Assembly (NCBI RefSeq): GCF_003933735.1 | Contig: NZ_RSED01000020.1 | Location: 34,635 to 98,634 of the forward strand | Length of the DNA stretch: 64,000 nt | Reading direction: 5' to 3' | Origin: Aquabacterium soli | Lineage (GTDB): Bacteria > Pseudomonadota > Gammaproteobacteria > Burkholderiales > Burkholderiaceae_C | Part shown: positions 7,470 through 16,227 of the stretch, one piece after another | Numbering within the stretch: position 1 is the stretch's first letter | How the letters are laid out: each line of letters begins with the position of its first letter | Position numbers and translations under genes: made by a program | Notes under the pieces: generated by a model | What the model was told of the DNA's origin: nothing | Database searches by the model: none | What the model saw: the letters and a program-made list of their open reading frames with translations, nothing else

Positions 7470-9335
7470 TCACCTTCCTGAAGTCTCGTCGCCGTGTTTG
7501 GTCTCACCCAACAGGGATAGATAGGGATTGCCCGGAGGCGTTTCCGGGAAAAGCAGGCTCGAATTTTCCAGAAGGTATCCGTGCAGGCGGCGGGACTTTC
7601 TTGGCCCGGTGACTTCGCACGTCCAAATGTTCAGGCCATTGGGATGCTTGACGTGTAGTTGGAGCTTTTCAAAGCGCTTCTGCACCCACTGCCAATCCTG
7701 TTGCTGCTCTTGCCTGGCCAGTGCGTCCACTTGCGGATGCTCCTGCGCATAGCGTTGGAACACGCCTGGGCTGACGAGATAGGCGGTGCCGCTCACGGTA
7801 TGCACGAGCGCCTTCGCGTCGTTGATGATGAGCCGGCGGGAAGCGATGGCCTGTTTCAGCCACGCCATGAAGTGCTCTCCGGATGACTGCCTTGTCCTGG
7901 GCGTCGGCGCTGGGGACGAACGCTGAGGGGCGGTCAAGGGTGGCGCGTCGGTACGCGCGGCAGACACCAGCTCAGAAAGTGCTTCAGCATCCTGCCGGGT
8001 CGCGGGTGAATCCCCCATGCCCACCATCGAAAGCATGTCTTCCATCGCGTCGGGCAGTGGCTCACCTTCCGCTGGAGGAGAGGAGTTACCTTTCTCCCAT
8101 GGCGGAATCCCTTGCCCCTCCGAAGCGAACTGCGCGTCTGCCGGCGGAATGGCGGCGGGCACATTGGCCTCTTTGGCTGTGGCCGCCGCGTCGACCGACA
8201 CCGTGCCGGTAAACGGCGCCGGCCTCTCGGTTGGCTCCCAGATCAGCGCGGTCGCGAGGCGCAACAGGGTGAACGAGTGGGACCAGCCGGTGGAACTGGT
8301 CACGGTCGCGCGCCAGATCGCCTTGCCGTCGGGGGTGGGCTGCAGCATGCCGTGATCCTGCAGGACGTTGAACACCGCAGTGTTGTTCGCGGGGATGCCA
8401 TCGACGCCTTGGGACAACAGGTGCGCACGCAATTTGTCCGATACCGTCTTGCTCACCAGCCACAGCGTGTCCTCGGTGAGCCACCCATCGGAGGCTTCGG
8501 GCTGGTTCAGCTTCAGCTCTTCCTTGAGCAGGTAGCGCAGTCCGTTGACCAGCTTGCGTTGCAGCGAGTGCTTAGGCGCGGCCATAGCGCGCGCGGGATC
8601 GCCGCCCAACTCCTGAGCCACGGAAGCGCGGTCGGCCTGTACGACCAGCTCGCCCAGCACCCCGGCGTGCTCGTACTGACCGGCCAGGACGAAGAGCAGC
8701 GGCGACCACAGGGACGGATAGTCGCTGAGCCAGTCCAGGAGATCGCGGTCGAGCAGTTGCTGATAGAGCAAGCCGGTCGCAGCGCTGTGAAGCCGATATT
8801 CGCGATCCTCGCGGTAGCGGAATCGGTATGGCTGGCGCAGCGGGCCGTGCCACGGGTGCCAGGTGCTGCCGTCGGCAAGCTCGACGTGCATATCGACCGC
8901 CACCTTTCCGATGTCATGGAGCAGCGCGGCATAGGCGATGGCGGCGGTCCAGGCTTCGGACTGCGCCGCCTGATCTTCGGGGCTGGCGCCGATGGGCAGC
9001 AGATGGGACTGCCGCAGTTTCAGGCTGTAGGCGACGATTTCCAGGCCGTGGTCCAGCATGCCGCCAGGGTAAGCGTGATGATGCGCCTCGGAAGCCGGGA
9101 AAGCCTGGACCAGCTCGGCGTAGCGTTCCAGTGGCGCCCGATACAAGGTGGCGAATTGCCTGCGTGAGAGCGACGTGCGCTGCCAGATGTGCTCCAGCAG
9201 CTTCTGCCGGCGCGGGGTGGCCAGCAGCGAAGCGGCCGACTCGGGCCGCATCAACCCTTTCGGGAGGTCGGCGGTGGGTGGTGGCGTCGGCGCGGCAGCC
9301 ACCGGGGGCCGTTTTCGCTGGAACAGGGAGAGCAT
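7470..9335 (-). CDS. MobH-type conjugative relaxase (TraI_2)
   Basis: 621 residues from the ATG at 9335. The N-terminal half has the TraI_2/MobH domain with HHHAYPGGMLDHGLEI and an HD-type motif AALLHDIGKVAVD. These bind the metal for nicking at oriT in this relaxase family (SXT TraI relatives). The middle is low in complexity (Ala/Pro-rich), and the C-terminal 120 residues form the second conserved DUF1528-like domain. It is the last gene of the minus-strand transfer block and converges with the merR-like gene. Reading further upstream adds a Lys-rich tail without support. Confidence 0.92.
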   Translation of the reverse strand: MLSLFQRKRPPVAAAPTPPPTADLPKGLMRPESAASLLATPRRQKLLEHIWQRTSLSRRQFATLYRAPLERYAELVQAFPASEAHHHAYPGGMLDHGLEIVAYSLKLRQSHLLPIGASPEDQAAQSEAWTAAIAYAALLHDIGKVAVDMHVELADGSTWHPWHGPLRQPYRFRYREDREYRLHSAATGLLYQQLLDRDLLDWLSDYPSLWSPLLFVLAGQYEHAGVLGELVVQADRASVAQELGGDPARAMAAPKHSLQRKLVNGLRYLLKEELKLNQPEASDGWLTEDTLWLVSKTVSDKLRAHLLSQGVDGIPANNTAVFNVLQDHGMLQPTPDGKAIWRATVTSSTGWSHSFTLLRLATALIWEPTERPAPFTGTVSVDAAATAKEANVPAAIPPADAQFASEGQGIPPWEKGNSSPPAEGEPLPDAMEDMLSMVGMGDSPATRQDAEALSELVSAARTDAPPLTAPQRSSPAPTPRTRQSSGEHFMAWLKQAIASRRLIINDAKALVHTVSGTAYLVSPGVFQRYAQEHPQVDALARQEQQQDWQWVQKRFEKLQLHVKHPNGLNIWTCEVTGPRKSRRLHGYLLENSSLLFPETPPGNPYLSLLGETKHGDETSGR

Positions 9336-9588
9336 GCGGGTGTCCTGTGGCGGGCCGGCCGGGAGGCCTTTTTGCCTTTTCGAGGTAGGGCCTTTCCCCT
9401 TGCACCCCATTCCCTTGCCGTTTCGGCCCTTTGGCCTTTAACCTTTTCGGTATAGCCGGGCCTGGGTTGCGTCTCCAGCGTCAATGTGGAACCCGCACGA
9501 ATGGATTGGACGGAGACCTGGCGCTGGCCCCTGCCTATGCTGCGGGGACGCTACCCCCGGCAGGTAGGCTCTCGCTCAGGCGACTAAG
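9336..9588. other. Intergenic region with purine-rich leader before relaxase gene
   Basis: About 250 bases between the relaxase start and the RES toxin-antitoxin promoter. On the minus strand, 9360-9460 is a run of short A-then-G blocks (AAAGG, AAAAGG, AAGGGG repeated about seven times), which would form the relaxase mRNA leader. No open reading frame is convincing. An oriT could lie here, because MobH oriTs are often near the relaxase gene, but no nick site can be named from sequence. Confidence 0.4.
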
Positions 9589-9617
9589 TTGACAAATGCG
9601 ACAAGGGCGACTAGAGT
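9589..9617 (+). promoter_or_regulatory. Sigma-70 promoter of RES toxin-antitoxin pair
   Basis: TTGACA (9589-9594), 17-base spacer, TAGAGT (9612-9617). The octamer GGCGACTA occurs just before the -35 (9579-9586) and again over the -10 (9607-9614). The direct repeat placed around the promoter fits an operator for the antitoxin. The antitoxin gene starts 33 bases downstream. Confidence 0.65.
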
Positions 9618-9650
9618 GAATCCTGTCTCAAACCTGCCTGGGAGATCACC

Positions 9651-10277
9651 ATGCCCAATGCCATTGAATTCATTGCCGACCATCTGCCGCGCGTCACGGT
9701 GGAGGATGTGCGCCGCTTCGCGGATACCGTCGAAATCCGGGATGCCACGGCTTTTGCGGCCGAGTTGCAGGCGTTCGTCCACGAGCGTGTGGAGGCGGTG
9801 AAGCTGCCCGCCAGCCTGGAAGCGGACACGGTGCAAGAGGCCCTGGCACGCAAAGCGGGCGCGCTGCGCGCCGAGACGCGGTGGGCGCCGAGTGAAACCG
9901 ACGTCCAGCGTGGCCGCGCTGCGCTGCTGGAAACCTTCAACCAGCCGCACAACCTGGCGATCCCCGAGTACGCCAAGCTGGCGGACAAGTCGCGCCAGCA
10001 GATCTACAAGGACATCCTCGCGCGCCGGCTGCTGGCGCTGAATGTGGGGCCGCGCGGCCAGAAGCTGCCCGACTGGCAGCTCGACCCGGTGAAGCAGCAG
10101 TTGACCCAAACCGTGCTTCAGGAGGTCGAGGGCATCGACCACTGGACGATCTACCGCGCGCTGTCCGAACCGCTCGAAGGCTTGGGCGGACGCTCGCCGG
10201 TGGATACGGTGACACATGGCACGATCGATGACGTGGCCGAAGCGGTGTTCAACGTGCTGGGCGTCCAGGTGCATTGA
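9651..10277 (+). CDS. Antitoxin of RES-type system (Xre/MbcA/ParS-like C-terminus)
   Basis: 208 residues. The C-terminal part carries the antitoxin signature RALSEPLEGLGGRSPVDTV followed by a helix ending in VLGVQVH, as in MbcA/ParS/Xre antitoxins with a DUF2384-like domain. A central segment, YAKLADKSRQQIYKDILA, could be the DNA-binding helix-turn-helix. Antitoxins of this class neutralise RES-domain toxins and repress their own promoter. It is followed 12 bases later by the RES gene and has a strong promoter with direct repeats in front. The N-terminal part is longer than in typical Xre antitoxins. Confidence 0.75.
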   Translation: MPNAIEFIADHLPRVTVEDVRRFADTVEIRDATAFAAELQAFVHERVEAVKLPASLEADTVQEALARKAGALRAETRWAPSETDVQRGRAALLETFNQPHNLAIPEYAKLADKSRQQIYKDILARRLLALNVGPRGQKLPDWQLDPVKQQLTQTVLQEVEGIDHWTIYRALSEPLEGLGGRSPVDTVTHGTIDDVAEAVFNVLGVQVH

Positions 10278-10289
10278 GGCAAGACCGCC

Positions 10290-10922
10290 ATGAGCCGCGA
10301 ACTGCCCTTGTTCCTGATCGATGCGGGTGAACTGCTCCAGCATGTGAGCCGCGTCGTCTATCGGGGCAGCCCGCTGTACTATGGCCGCAGCGGCACCAAT
10401 CGCTACGACGACCCGGCGCGGACCTACGGCGTGCTCTACCTGGGCCGCGACCTGCCCACGGCGCTGATGGAGTCGGTGTTTCACAAGCACCAGTGGCTGG
10501 CGGATGAAAAGCGCTCGATCGCGCTGAAGGAAGTCGAGAGCCGGCTCGTGCGCGCCGTGGGCGTCCTGGACGACGTGCGGCTGGCCGATCTCACGGCCGA
10601 GGGTGTCATGGCGGGTTACTTCGGCCTGAACCTGGAACAGTTGGCCAGCCGCGACTACACGCACACGCAGCAGGTGTCCGCCCAGGTGCATGCGATGCTC
10701 GGAGACGACGGCCAGCCGCTGTTCGACGGGGTGCTCTATCCTTCGCGCAACAACTATCCCGCCAAGAGCATCGCCCTGTTCGAGCGTGCGGCAGCAAAGG
10801 TTGGCGTTGTCGATGACATCGACCTGGTGGACCATGTGGACTGGCCGCGCTTCGTTGCCACGTATCGCGTCGGCGTGGAACCCGACCCCGGCCCGGTGGA
10901 ACCGGATGACGAAGCGTCCTGA
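10290..10922 (+). CDS. RES-domain toxin (NAD-degrading family)
   Basis: 210 residues with the three RES landmarks: VYRGS (Arg), YLGRDLPTALMESVFH (Glu) and YPSRNNYPAKSIALFER (Ser). Characterised RES toxins (MbcT, ParT, Xre-RES of Photorhabdus and Pseudomonas) break down NAD+ or ADP-ribosylate targets and halt growth. It lies directly behind its antitoxin. The pair sits on the plus strand between minus-strand transfer genes and probably stabilises the element after integration or excision. Confidence 0.85.
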   Translation: MSRELPLFLIDAGELLQHVSRVVYRGSPLYYGRSGTNRYDDPARTYGVLYLGRDLPTALMESVFHKHQWLADEKRSIALKEVESRLVRAVGVLDDVRLADLTAEGVMAGYFGLNLEQLASRDYTHTQQVSAQVHAMLGDDGQPLFDGVLYPSRNNYPAKSIALFERAAAKVGVVDDIDLVDHVDWPRFVATYRVGVEPDPGPVEPDDEAS

Positions 10923-11006
10923 AGCAGCAAGAAAACACATTGAAGCCCCAAACGGAATGAAGTGGAGCAAACTGGAATAGGCATACCTTTGTAGCAGGAG
11001 ACGACC

Positions 11007-11366
11007 ATGAACACGACAACCCGCATCGGCACCGCAGAACGTCTCGGTCGCAGCCTCGGCCGGGGATGGCGCGCTTACGCGCGCGGCGAACGTCGGGCGT
11101 CGAACTGGTTGGTGTCCAAGGGGGTGCCGGCGGTCATTGCCACCGCGCTCGTGTGGGTGGTCAAGCTGGTTGCGCTCGGGATGCTGGTGTACACCACCTT
11201 CTGGCTGGCCCTGCTGCTGGTGTGCGTCATGGTCGTTGCCTGGATGGCCCGCAACGCCGACTTGGGCGAAGGGTTACCCGAGCCAGAGTGGCGAAACGGA
11301 CCAGCAGGATTCGGCCTATACACCTATGACGGTTTTCGCATTGATCCTCATGTCGAGGACGACTAG
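11007..11366 (+). CDS. DUF3742 family protein
   Basis: 119 residues. A basic N-terminus (LGRSLGRGWRAYARGERRAS) is followed by two adjacent hydrophobic segments (about residues 38-75) and an acidic, aromatic tail (GLYTYDGFRIDPHVEDD). This is the DUF3742 form, a protein nearly always present between the relaxase and TraG genes in ICEs of this family. Function unknown; probably an inner-membrane protein. It is on the plus strand, convergent with traG, six bases away. Confidence 0.85.
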   Translation: MNTTTRIGTAERLGRSLGRGWRAYARGERRASNWLVSKGVPAVIATALVWVVKLVALGMLVYTTFWLALLLVCVMVVAWMARNADLGEGLPEPEWRNGPAGFGLYTYDGFRIDPHVEDD

Positions 11367-11372
11367 CAGTCA

Positions 11373-12896
11373 TCACTTCTTCAAAACTGCATTGATCGCA
11401 ATGCTTCCGCCCCTCCCGCCAGCAGCCTTGGCATCTCCGGTGGCACCAGCGAGGCCTTGGAGCACATTGCCGGCGCGAACGCCCGCCCAAGCCAGGGCCA
11501 TGATCCAGAACGTGGGCAGTACGATGAACATCGTGCCCGTGACGAACATCAGGAGCATGTCGCCGAAAGCGTTGTTCAGGCCCACCAGCGGGTCGAAGTT
11601 GGTATGCGGCCGGTTCCAGCCGAAGCCCCGGCCATAAAGCGCATCCAGGATCGTTGAATCGATCCAGCGCGCAAGCTGAAACCAGAAGTCCGTGAAAAAC
11701 AGCGCAAACTGCACGACGCTGACCGTGACTACCGTCTTCAGGTCATAGGTGCCCACGACCAGCACGAGCGGGATGCAGATGACCAGCGCCATCTTGAGCA
11801 AGGCGAGGACCATGGGTAGAGACTGTCTCACGACGTCCATGGCGGGAAACGCGGCAATCGCGCCGACGGCCATCCCAACGTCTCCCGTGGCCCGTGTCAC
11901 GATGTTCGGCAAGGTCTTGTCGATCTGGCCGCCGTAGTCCGTATAGACGCTGCCCTGGTTCAACTTTTGCTGCCGCGGTGACGCGATGGCTCGGATCACC
12001 GAGTCGTCCACCTCGGCCCGGCTCAGGAACCCGGCCCAGCCCGCCAGGCGACTCAACAGGCTCGGGTCCACCTGACCCAGCAGGCGTGCCCGCAGGCCGT
12101 TACTTCCATCGCTCCACCACTGGCGGCAGGTCGGGTAGCCGCCACCGCTGGCCACCTGCGCAAGCCCTGCGTCGCGGGTGCTGTCATAGGGCCAGTCCTC
12201 GCGTGGGGTGCTGGAACGGTATGTGTCGTAGTAGCCGTTCGTGTCGGTGAAGAACCGCGATCCGATCCAGGTCACGTCGTGCATCTGCTGCTCATCGAGC
12301 TGAGGGCGCTGCATGAACAATTTGGCCCGTGCAGGCCCATAGCAATCCCGCGAGAAATCCGCTACTTCCTGAGCCAGCACCGGGTCATCGATGCGCGTAG
12401 CGTCGATCTCCATGCGCATCTGCCGCAGGTCCGTGCCGCACGGGATCGCTGCCACCGAAGCGCCCGTGACGGCGCGCGAGAGCGCGTGCATGAACGCCCA
12501 CCACACCGGCACCTTCGCCGACTGGTTGTTGATGGTGCTGAAGGACTGCGACCAGCCGGTATCCCCGGGCTGCGCCACGCTGACCTGGCACTGGGCCGAG
12601 CGCGAGCTGTCGTACTGGATGGTGTTCAGGTCCACGTCGATGAACGGAATGCCGGCGAACATCACCACCACGATGGCGACGAAGACCCGGTTCTCGATGC
12701 GGGCGGCGCTCAGCACGCCTTTGTTGCCCTCGTCGGCGCCTTCCGCACGGGCCTTCAACCACTCCTGCACGATGATGGCGACGAAAGGCAGCGCGAATAC
12801 CCCGCTGGATACGAGGACCGCCCAGATGCCGTTGTTGACGATCCAGGACACGAGGGTTAGGTAGTACTCCAGGTAGTCGGTCGTGAAAAGCGTCAT
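11373..12896 (-). CDS. traG: Conjugal transfer protein TraG (N-terminal domain family)
   Basis: 507 residues. N-terminal hydrophobic helices (LVSWIVNNGIWAVLVSSGVF), a large periplasmic part and several helices in the C-terminal third, matching TraG_N proteins of ICE MPF-G systems. These are inner-membrane parts of the mating channel involved in mating-pair stabilisation and surface exclusion. First of the series ending at the DUF3742 gene; overlapping or close neighbours upstream support one long transfer operon. Confidence 0.87.
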   Translation of the reverse strand: MTLFTTDYLEYYLTLVSWIVNNGIWAVLVSSGVFALPFVAIIVQEWLKARAEGADEGNKGVLSAARIENRVFVAIVVVMFAGIPFIDVDLNTIQYDSSRSAQCQVSVAQPGDTGWSQSFSTINNQSAKVPVWWAFMHALSRAVTGASVAAIPCGTDLRQMRMEIDATRIDDPVLAQEVADFSRDCYGPARAKLFMQRPQLDEQQMHDVTWIGSRFFTDTNGYYDTYRSSTPREDWPYDSTRDAGLAQVASGGGYPTCRQWWSDGSNGLRARLLGQVDPSLLSRLAGWAGFLSRAEVDDSVIRAIASPRQQKLNQGSVYTDYGGQIDKTLPNIVTRATGDVGMAVGAIAAFPAMDVVRQSLPMVLALLKMALVICIPLVLVVGTYDLKTVVTVSVVQFALFFTDFWFQLARWIDSTILDALYGRGFGWNRPHTNFDPLVGLNNAFGDMLLMFVTGTMFIVLPTFWIMALAWAGVRAGNVLQGLAGATGDAKAAGGRGGSIAINAVLKK

Positions 12897-12909
12897 GGCC
12901 TCGATCCCC

Positions 12910-13269
12910 TCAAGCGGCCTGCATCAACAGGCTGGCTTCCAGCGCCACGATGGCAACAATGCCGGCGACCTCAGCGCGAATCAGCCGGCGTCGGGCCAGC
13001 GTGCTGTCCTCGCGCGCCAGCAGCCGCCGCCGCATCCAGACCCAGCCGCAGGCCGTCGCCCCGTACAGGAACAACCGCCACACGAAGAAGTAGCCCGATG
13101 CGGCCGCGAGCCACCGCTCCCAGCCGGCCACGCTGCCAACGAGATAGATGCCGGCGATGTTGGCGCCCACCGCAGCGGCGACGATCACGGCCGCCCACAG
13201 CAGTGCTTTCGCCGCACGCCGGCTGATGAGCCAGCGCAAGGGGCGCCAGGCCATGCGCTCCGCGCTCAT
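12910..13269 (-). CDS. Small integral membrane protein of ICE transfer operon
   Basis: 119 residues with three or four hydrophobic segments (LLWAAVIVAAAVGANIAGIYLV, YFFVWRLFLYGATACGWVWM, IVAIVALEASLLM) and Arg-rich loops. No catalytic motif. The start overlaps the stop of the TIGR03755 gene as ATGA, and the gene ends 14 bases before traG, so it belongs to the transfer operon. Homologues occur in the same place in related elements, mostly annotated as hypothetical. Confidence 0.72.
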   Translation of the reverse strand: MSAERMAWRPLRWLISRRAAKALLWAAVIVAAAVGANIAGIYLVGSVAGWERWLAAASGYFFVWRLFLYGATACGWVWMRRRLLAREDSTLARRRLIRAEVAGIVAIVALEASLLMQAA

Positions 13270-14660
13270 GGCCGGCCTCCCGGATTGCCCTTCTGCAACT
13301 GGTCGAGGCGGTCGGGCACCGGATCGCCCTCATAGATGCCGCGCGAGCCTGCCGCGCGCGTGCCATGGCGCTGGATGATGGCCATCGGCGAGTTGTTCGC
13401 CAGCTCGCGCCGCAGTTCAAGTTCGGTCTTGAGGTTGCGGATCTCCCGGTCGAGCGTGTCGCTCTCGTGGTTCACGGCCTCGACTGCCAACTCGTTGGCT
13501 GCCACGTTGGGCTCTTTCTTGCCGGTGAGCAGCGTGCGCTGGAGCAGCAGTGCCTTCTCCAGCACCGACGAAAGCGCCACCTCGGACGCGAGGCGCCGCG
13601 CCAGCAGGTCCTGGTCCGGCTCGTCGCGCAGCGCCTCGATGACGCCGCGCGTGATCGGCAGCGACGTGCTGCCGGCCTCGCGCAAGTTCTCGAAGGTGGT
13701 GTTGCGCACGCCGGAAACCAGTTCCTGCAAGACTTCCAGCTTGGCTTCGTACTCCTCCTGGATCAGCGGCGTCAGCCCGACGCCGGGCACCGTCTCGGTC
13801 TTGGTGCAGGAATCGCACGTGCGCTGCACCTGTTCCCCGAGGACCCGGGTGGCCCATTCGGTCGCCTGCTGCGGCGACGTCCAGGTCTGGCAGGACAGGC
13901 TCGCGCAACTGGTGGACGCGATGGAGGATGTGTCCGTCACGCCGCGCCCGTTGACCAGGTTGTAGCCCGCGCGGGTGACGTCGCCGACCACGCGGATGGC
14001 GGACTGGCCTGCGCCACCGGCATTGCTGCCGCCCACCCAGGGAACGCCGTCGTTGCCGCGGCGCGTCTCGGCCTGCTCGACGGCCGACACGGCATCGTTG
14101 CTGCCAACCGCGTCACGCAAGGCCATGCCTTCGGCCATCTGGCTCCAGCCAAGCTGGCCACCCGCAGTCTCGGCCATCTTCTCCGCCATGGCGCGGCACG
14201 TCAGCTTGGAGCGGTCGAAGTCCAGCCGCGCCTGCAGCACGCCGTTGGTCAGCAGGTTGTACAGGCCCGGATCGGCGCGCTGAATGATCAGCGCCGGCAG
14301 CGATGCAACCGCGCTGGTCGCGCTCTGGATCACGTTGCTCATGATCTGCTGAAAGCCGTTCGTGATGCCGTTGAGCTGATTGCGCAGCGTGGTCTGGATG
14401 CTCATGTCGCCGCAGATCAGGTTGCTGTTCCACCCCACGCCGACCCCGATGGAGCGCATGCCGGCCGCGCGGCCCATGGACACCGCACTGCCACCGCCGA
14501 TCGAGTACATGACGTCATCGCCGAGGAAGGGGCCGCTGTTCTGGTATCCGACCTGCGCCCACGCCAGGCCGCAGACCAGAGCGAGCGGGCCGGCCAGCGC
14601 CTTCGGGCGCAGCAGGCGGCACGCCTTGGCGGAAAGGTTCATCGATTCAGGACGCTTCAT
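13266..14660 (-). CDS. ICE protein, PFL_4711/TIGR03755 family (TraH-like)
   Basis: 464 residues with a signal segment (LAGPLALVCGLAWA). The mature start, QVGYQNSGPFLGDDVMYSIGG, spans the conserved family opening. Internal Cys pairs (SCASLSCQTW, CDSCTKTE) and a coiled C-terminus follow. TIGR03755 proteins are periplasmic parts of the ICE mating channel, analogous to F-plasmid TraH. GAGGT lies just before the ATG at 14660. The gene overlaps its downstream neighbour by four bases. Confidence 0.9.
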   Translation of the reverse strand: MKRPESMNLSAKACRLLRPKALAGPLALVCGLAWAQVGYQNSGPFLGDDVMYSIGGGSAVSMGRAAGMRSIGVGVGWNSNLICGDMSIQTTLRNQLNGITNGFQQIMSNVIQSATSAVASLPALIIQRADPGLYNLLTNGVLQARLDFDRSKLTCRAMAEKMAETAGGQLGWSQMAEGMALRDAVGSNDAVSAVEQAETRRGNDGVPWVGGSNAGGAGQSAIRVVGDVTRAGYNLVNGRGVTDTSSIASTSCASLSCQTWTSPQQATEWATRVLGEQVQRTCDSCTKTETVPGVGLTPLIQEEYEAKLEVLQELVSGVRNTTFENLREAGSTSLPITRGVIEALRDEPDQDLLARRLASEVALSSVLEKALLLQRTLLTGKKEPNVAANELAVEAVNHESDTLDREIRNLKTELELRRELANNSPMAIIQRHGTRAAGSRGIYEGDPVPDRLDQLQKGNPGGRP

Positions 14661-14669
14661 CGTGGCACC

Positions 14670-15620
14670 TCAGAGGAAATCGACGCTGCCCAGGAACACC
14701 TGCCCGCGGCGTTCGCAGCACGCATAGGGACGCCACAGCGCCCAGGCGTAGTCGCCTTGTTGGGCCTGGGTCAGCGTGCCGCTGTGCGGGAACACCACGC
14801 AGGTGTTGGACAGGCGCGGCGTCAGCTCCTGCCACTTGCCCGTAGAGGCATCACCCTCCATCAGCGCGCCGGCCGGCCAGTAGCCGTCGCGGGCGTTGGC
14901 AAGCAGCGGCTGGTACACGTGGATCTGCCCGCGGCGCGTGACGACATCACCGGCGCGCTGGGCCACGACGGCCCCGGATTTGTAGTCATCGGTCTGATGC
15001 AGGAAGCCGCCGCGCGGATAGACATTGCCCCAGAGGTTCATCGTGGTGCGCGCACCGACCTCGCGCATGCCCGGAATCAACGCCTCCGGGTAGGTCATTT
15101 CAGGCACGTTGTAGCGCCAAGCCAGCGTGTCCAGGGTGCTGAGTAGATACGGCATGAAGGCCGTGCCCGCGCCTTGGCAGAAATAGCCCGACGACGATGC
15201 GAACTGGTTGAATACCTCGCCGCCAGGATGGCCGATGACATCGCTGTTCTTGAATTTGGCGAGGTTGTTTTCGTGGTCTTCGTTCGTGGTCCCATCCCCA
15301 CCTGCCTGTGCGGATGGGTTGGGCGTGCTCATCGCCTGCACCTCGACCCAGGGGTTCTCTCCGGTGTTGCTGTAGCTGGAGACGACCGCATCGGGCACGT
15401 AGTGCCGGACCTTGGTGGATGTGCGCACCGTGCAGCCCGTCCAGGTGCAGTAGAGCCAGTAGCAGATGCCCACCACCCGGTACTCCAGGCAGTCCGGCGA
15501 CATGACGGAGGACACGATGGTGGCGGTGTTCAAGGCGTAGCTGCCCGTGGCGCTGATCAGCAGCAGCGAGGCCACGGCGACGCGCAGGCGGCGCAGCAGG
15601 TCGAATGGGCGATGGGTCAC
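14670..15620 (-). CDS. ICE protein, TIGR03756 family (TraU-like)
   Basis: 316 residues from a GTG at 15620 that overlaps the stop of the TIGR03757 gene as GTGA. A signal segment (LRVAVASLLLISATGSYA) precedes a Cys-rich region (SPDCLEYRVVGICYWLYC) typical of the TraU family. The mature protein should be a disulfide-bonded periplasmic factor needed for pilus assembly and DNA transfer. An upstream in-frame extension would lie within the neighbour, so GTG is preferred. Confidence 0.88.
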   Translation of the reverse strand: MTHRPFDLLRRLRVAVASLLLISATGSYALNTATIVSSVMSPDCLEYRVVGICYWLYCTWTGCTVRTSTKVRHYVPDAVVSSYSNTGENPWVEVQAMSTPNPSAQAGGDGTTNEDHENNLAKFKNSDVIGHPGGEVFNQFASSSGYFCQGAGTAFMPYLLSTLDTLAWRYNVPEMTYPEALIPGMREVGARTTMNLWGNVYPRGGFLHQTDDYKSGAVVAQRAGDVVTRRGQIHVYQPLLANARDGYWPAGALMEGDASTGKWQELTPRLSNTCVVFPHSGTLTQAQQGDYAWALWRPYACCERRGQVFLGSVDFL

Positions 15621-16063
15621 GGCTGCGTCCTCCGGTGTTGCTCGATGCGCGCGACGGCCCGGGCCACGTCCGGCTCGCCATAGACCACAAAGCGTTGATC
15701 CACCACGACGGCCGGGATGGTCGTGACATCCAAACTCCATGCGTCGGTGACGCCCTGGTAGGCGGTGCCGATGCGGCGCTGAAGATCGGTGCCGCCTTGC
15801 TTCAGGCGTTGCCGGACGATGGCTGCTGCCCGCTCAGGGTCGGCTGGAAGATTCGCGGAAAGCTCGGCCTCGATCCGGGGCGTTTCGCCCAACTCGATCA
15901 GTCGCTCGCCGCCCATGGTCTTGACCGGGTGGCGGCTGTCGGTGACGACCACCACGTCGGCGGCGAAGGTGGCCGGGCTGAACACCGCCAGAGACGTCGG
16001 CAGCGCCACGGCCATGCCAAGGGTTCGCCAGCCTGGTGCGAACCGGGTAAAAGCTGCTGGCAT
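15617..16063 (-). CDS. ICE protein, TIGR03757 family (TrbC/thioredoxin-like)
   Basis: 148 residues. A signal segment (TLGMAVALPTSLAVFSPATFA) is cleaved before ADVVVVTDSRHPV. The C-terminal IPAVVVDQRFVVYGEPDVARA is characteristic of the TIGR03757 family, whose fold resembles TrbC/thioredoxin without the active-site cysteines. Periplasmic, probably acting with the TraU-like and TraH-like partners downstream, with which it forms an overlapping run. Confidence 0.87.
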   Translation of the reverse strand: MPAAFTRFAPGWRTLGMAVALPTSLAVFSPATFAADVVVVTDSRHPVKTMGGERLIELGETPRIEAELSANLPADPERAAAIVRQRLKQGGTDLQRRIGTAYQGVTDAWSLDVTTIPAVVVDQRFVVYGEPDVARAVARIEQHRRTQP

Positions 16064-16176
16064 GTCATGTGCCCCGGAAGTTGATCAGGGCCATAGTCAA
16101 ACGCCGAACCCCAGGCGGCCCCAACAAACAATGCGCATCGCGGCCACCCCGCATACCTGCTTGCGTCGCCGCAAAG

Positions 16177-16202
16177 AAAAAAGCGGAGGCCGAAGCCTCC
16201 GC
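16177..16202 (-). terminator. Rho-independent terminator after radC
   Basis: On the minus strand an 8-bp perfect stem GCGGAGGC/GCCTCCGC (16183-16202) with a four-base loop is followed by six T (from the A run 16177-16182). It lies 25 bases after the radC stop and would separate radC transcription from the TIGR03757 gene. Confidence 0.8.
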
Positions 16203-16227
16203 GCTGATCAACGAAGCAGTGCAACCC

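Noticed and set aside
9336-9590. oriT assignment
   Set aside because: Position near the MobH gene is suggestive, but no known nick sequence or clear inverted repeat can be pointed to.
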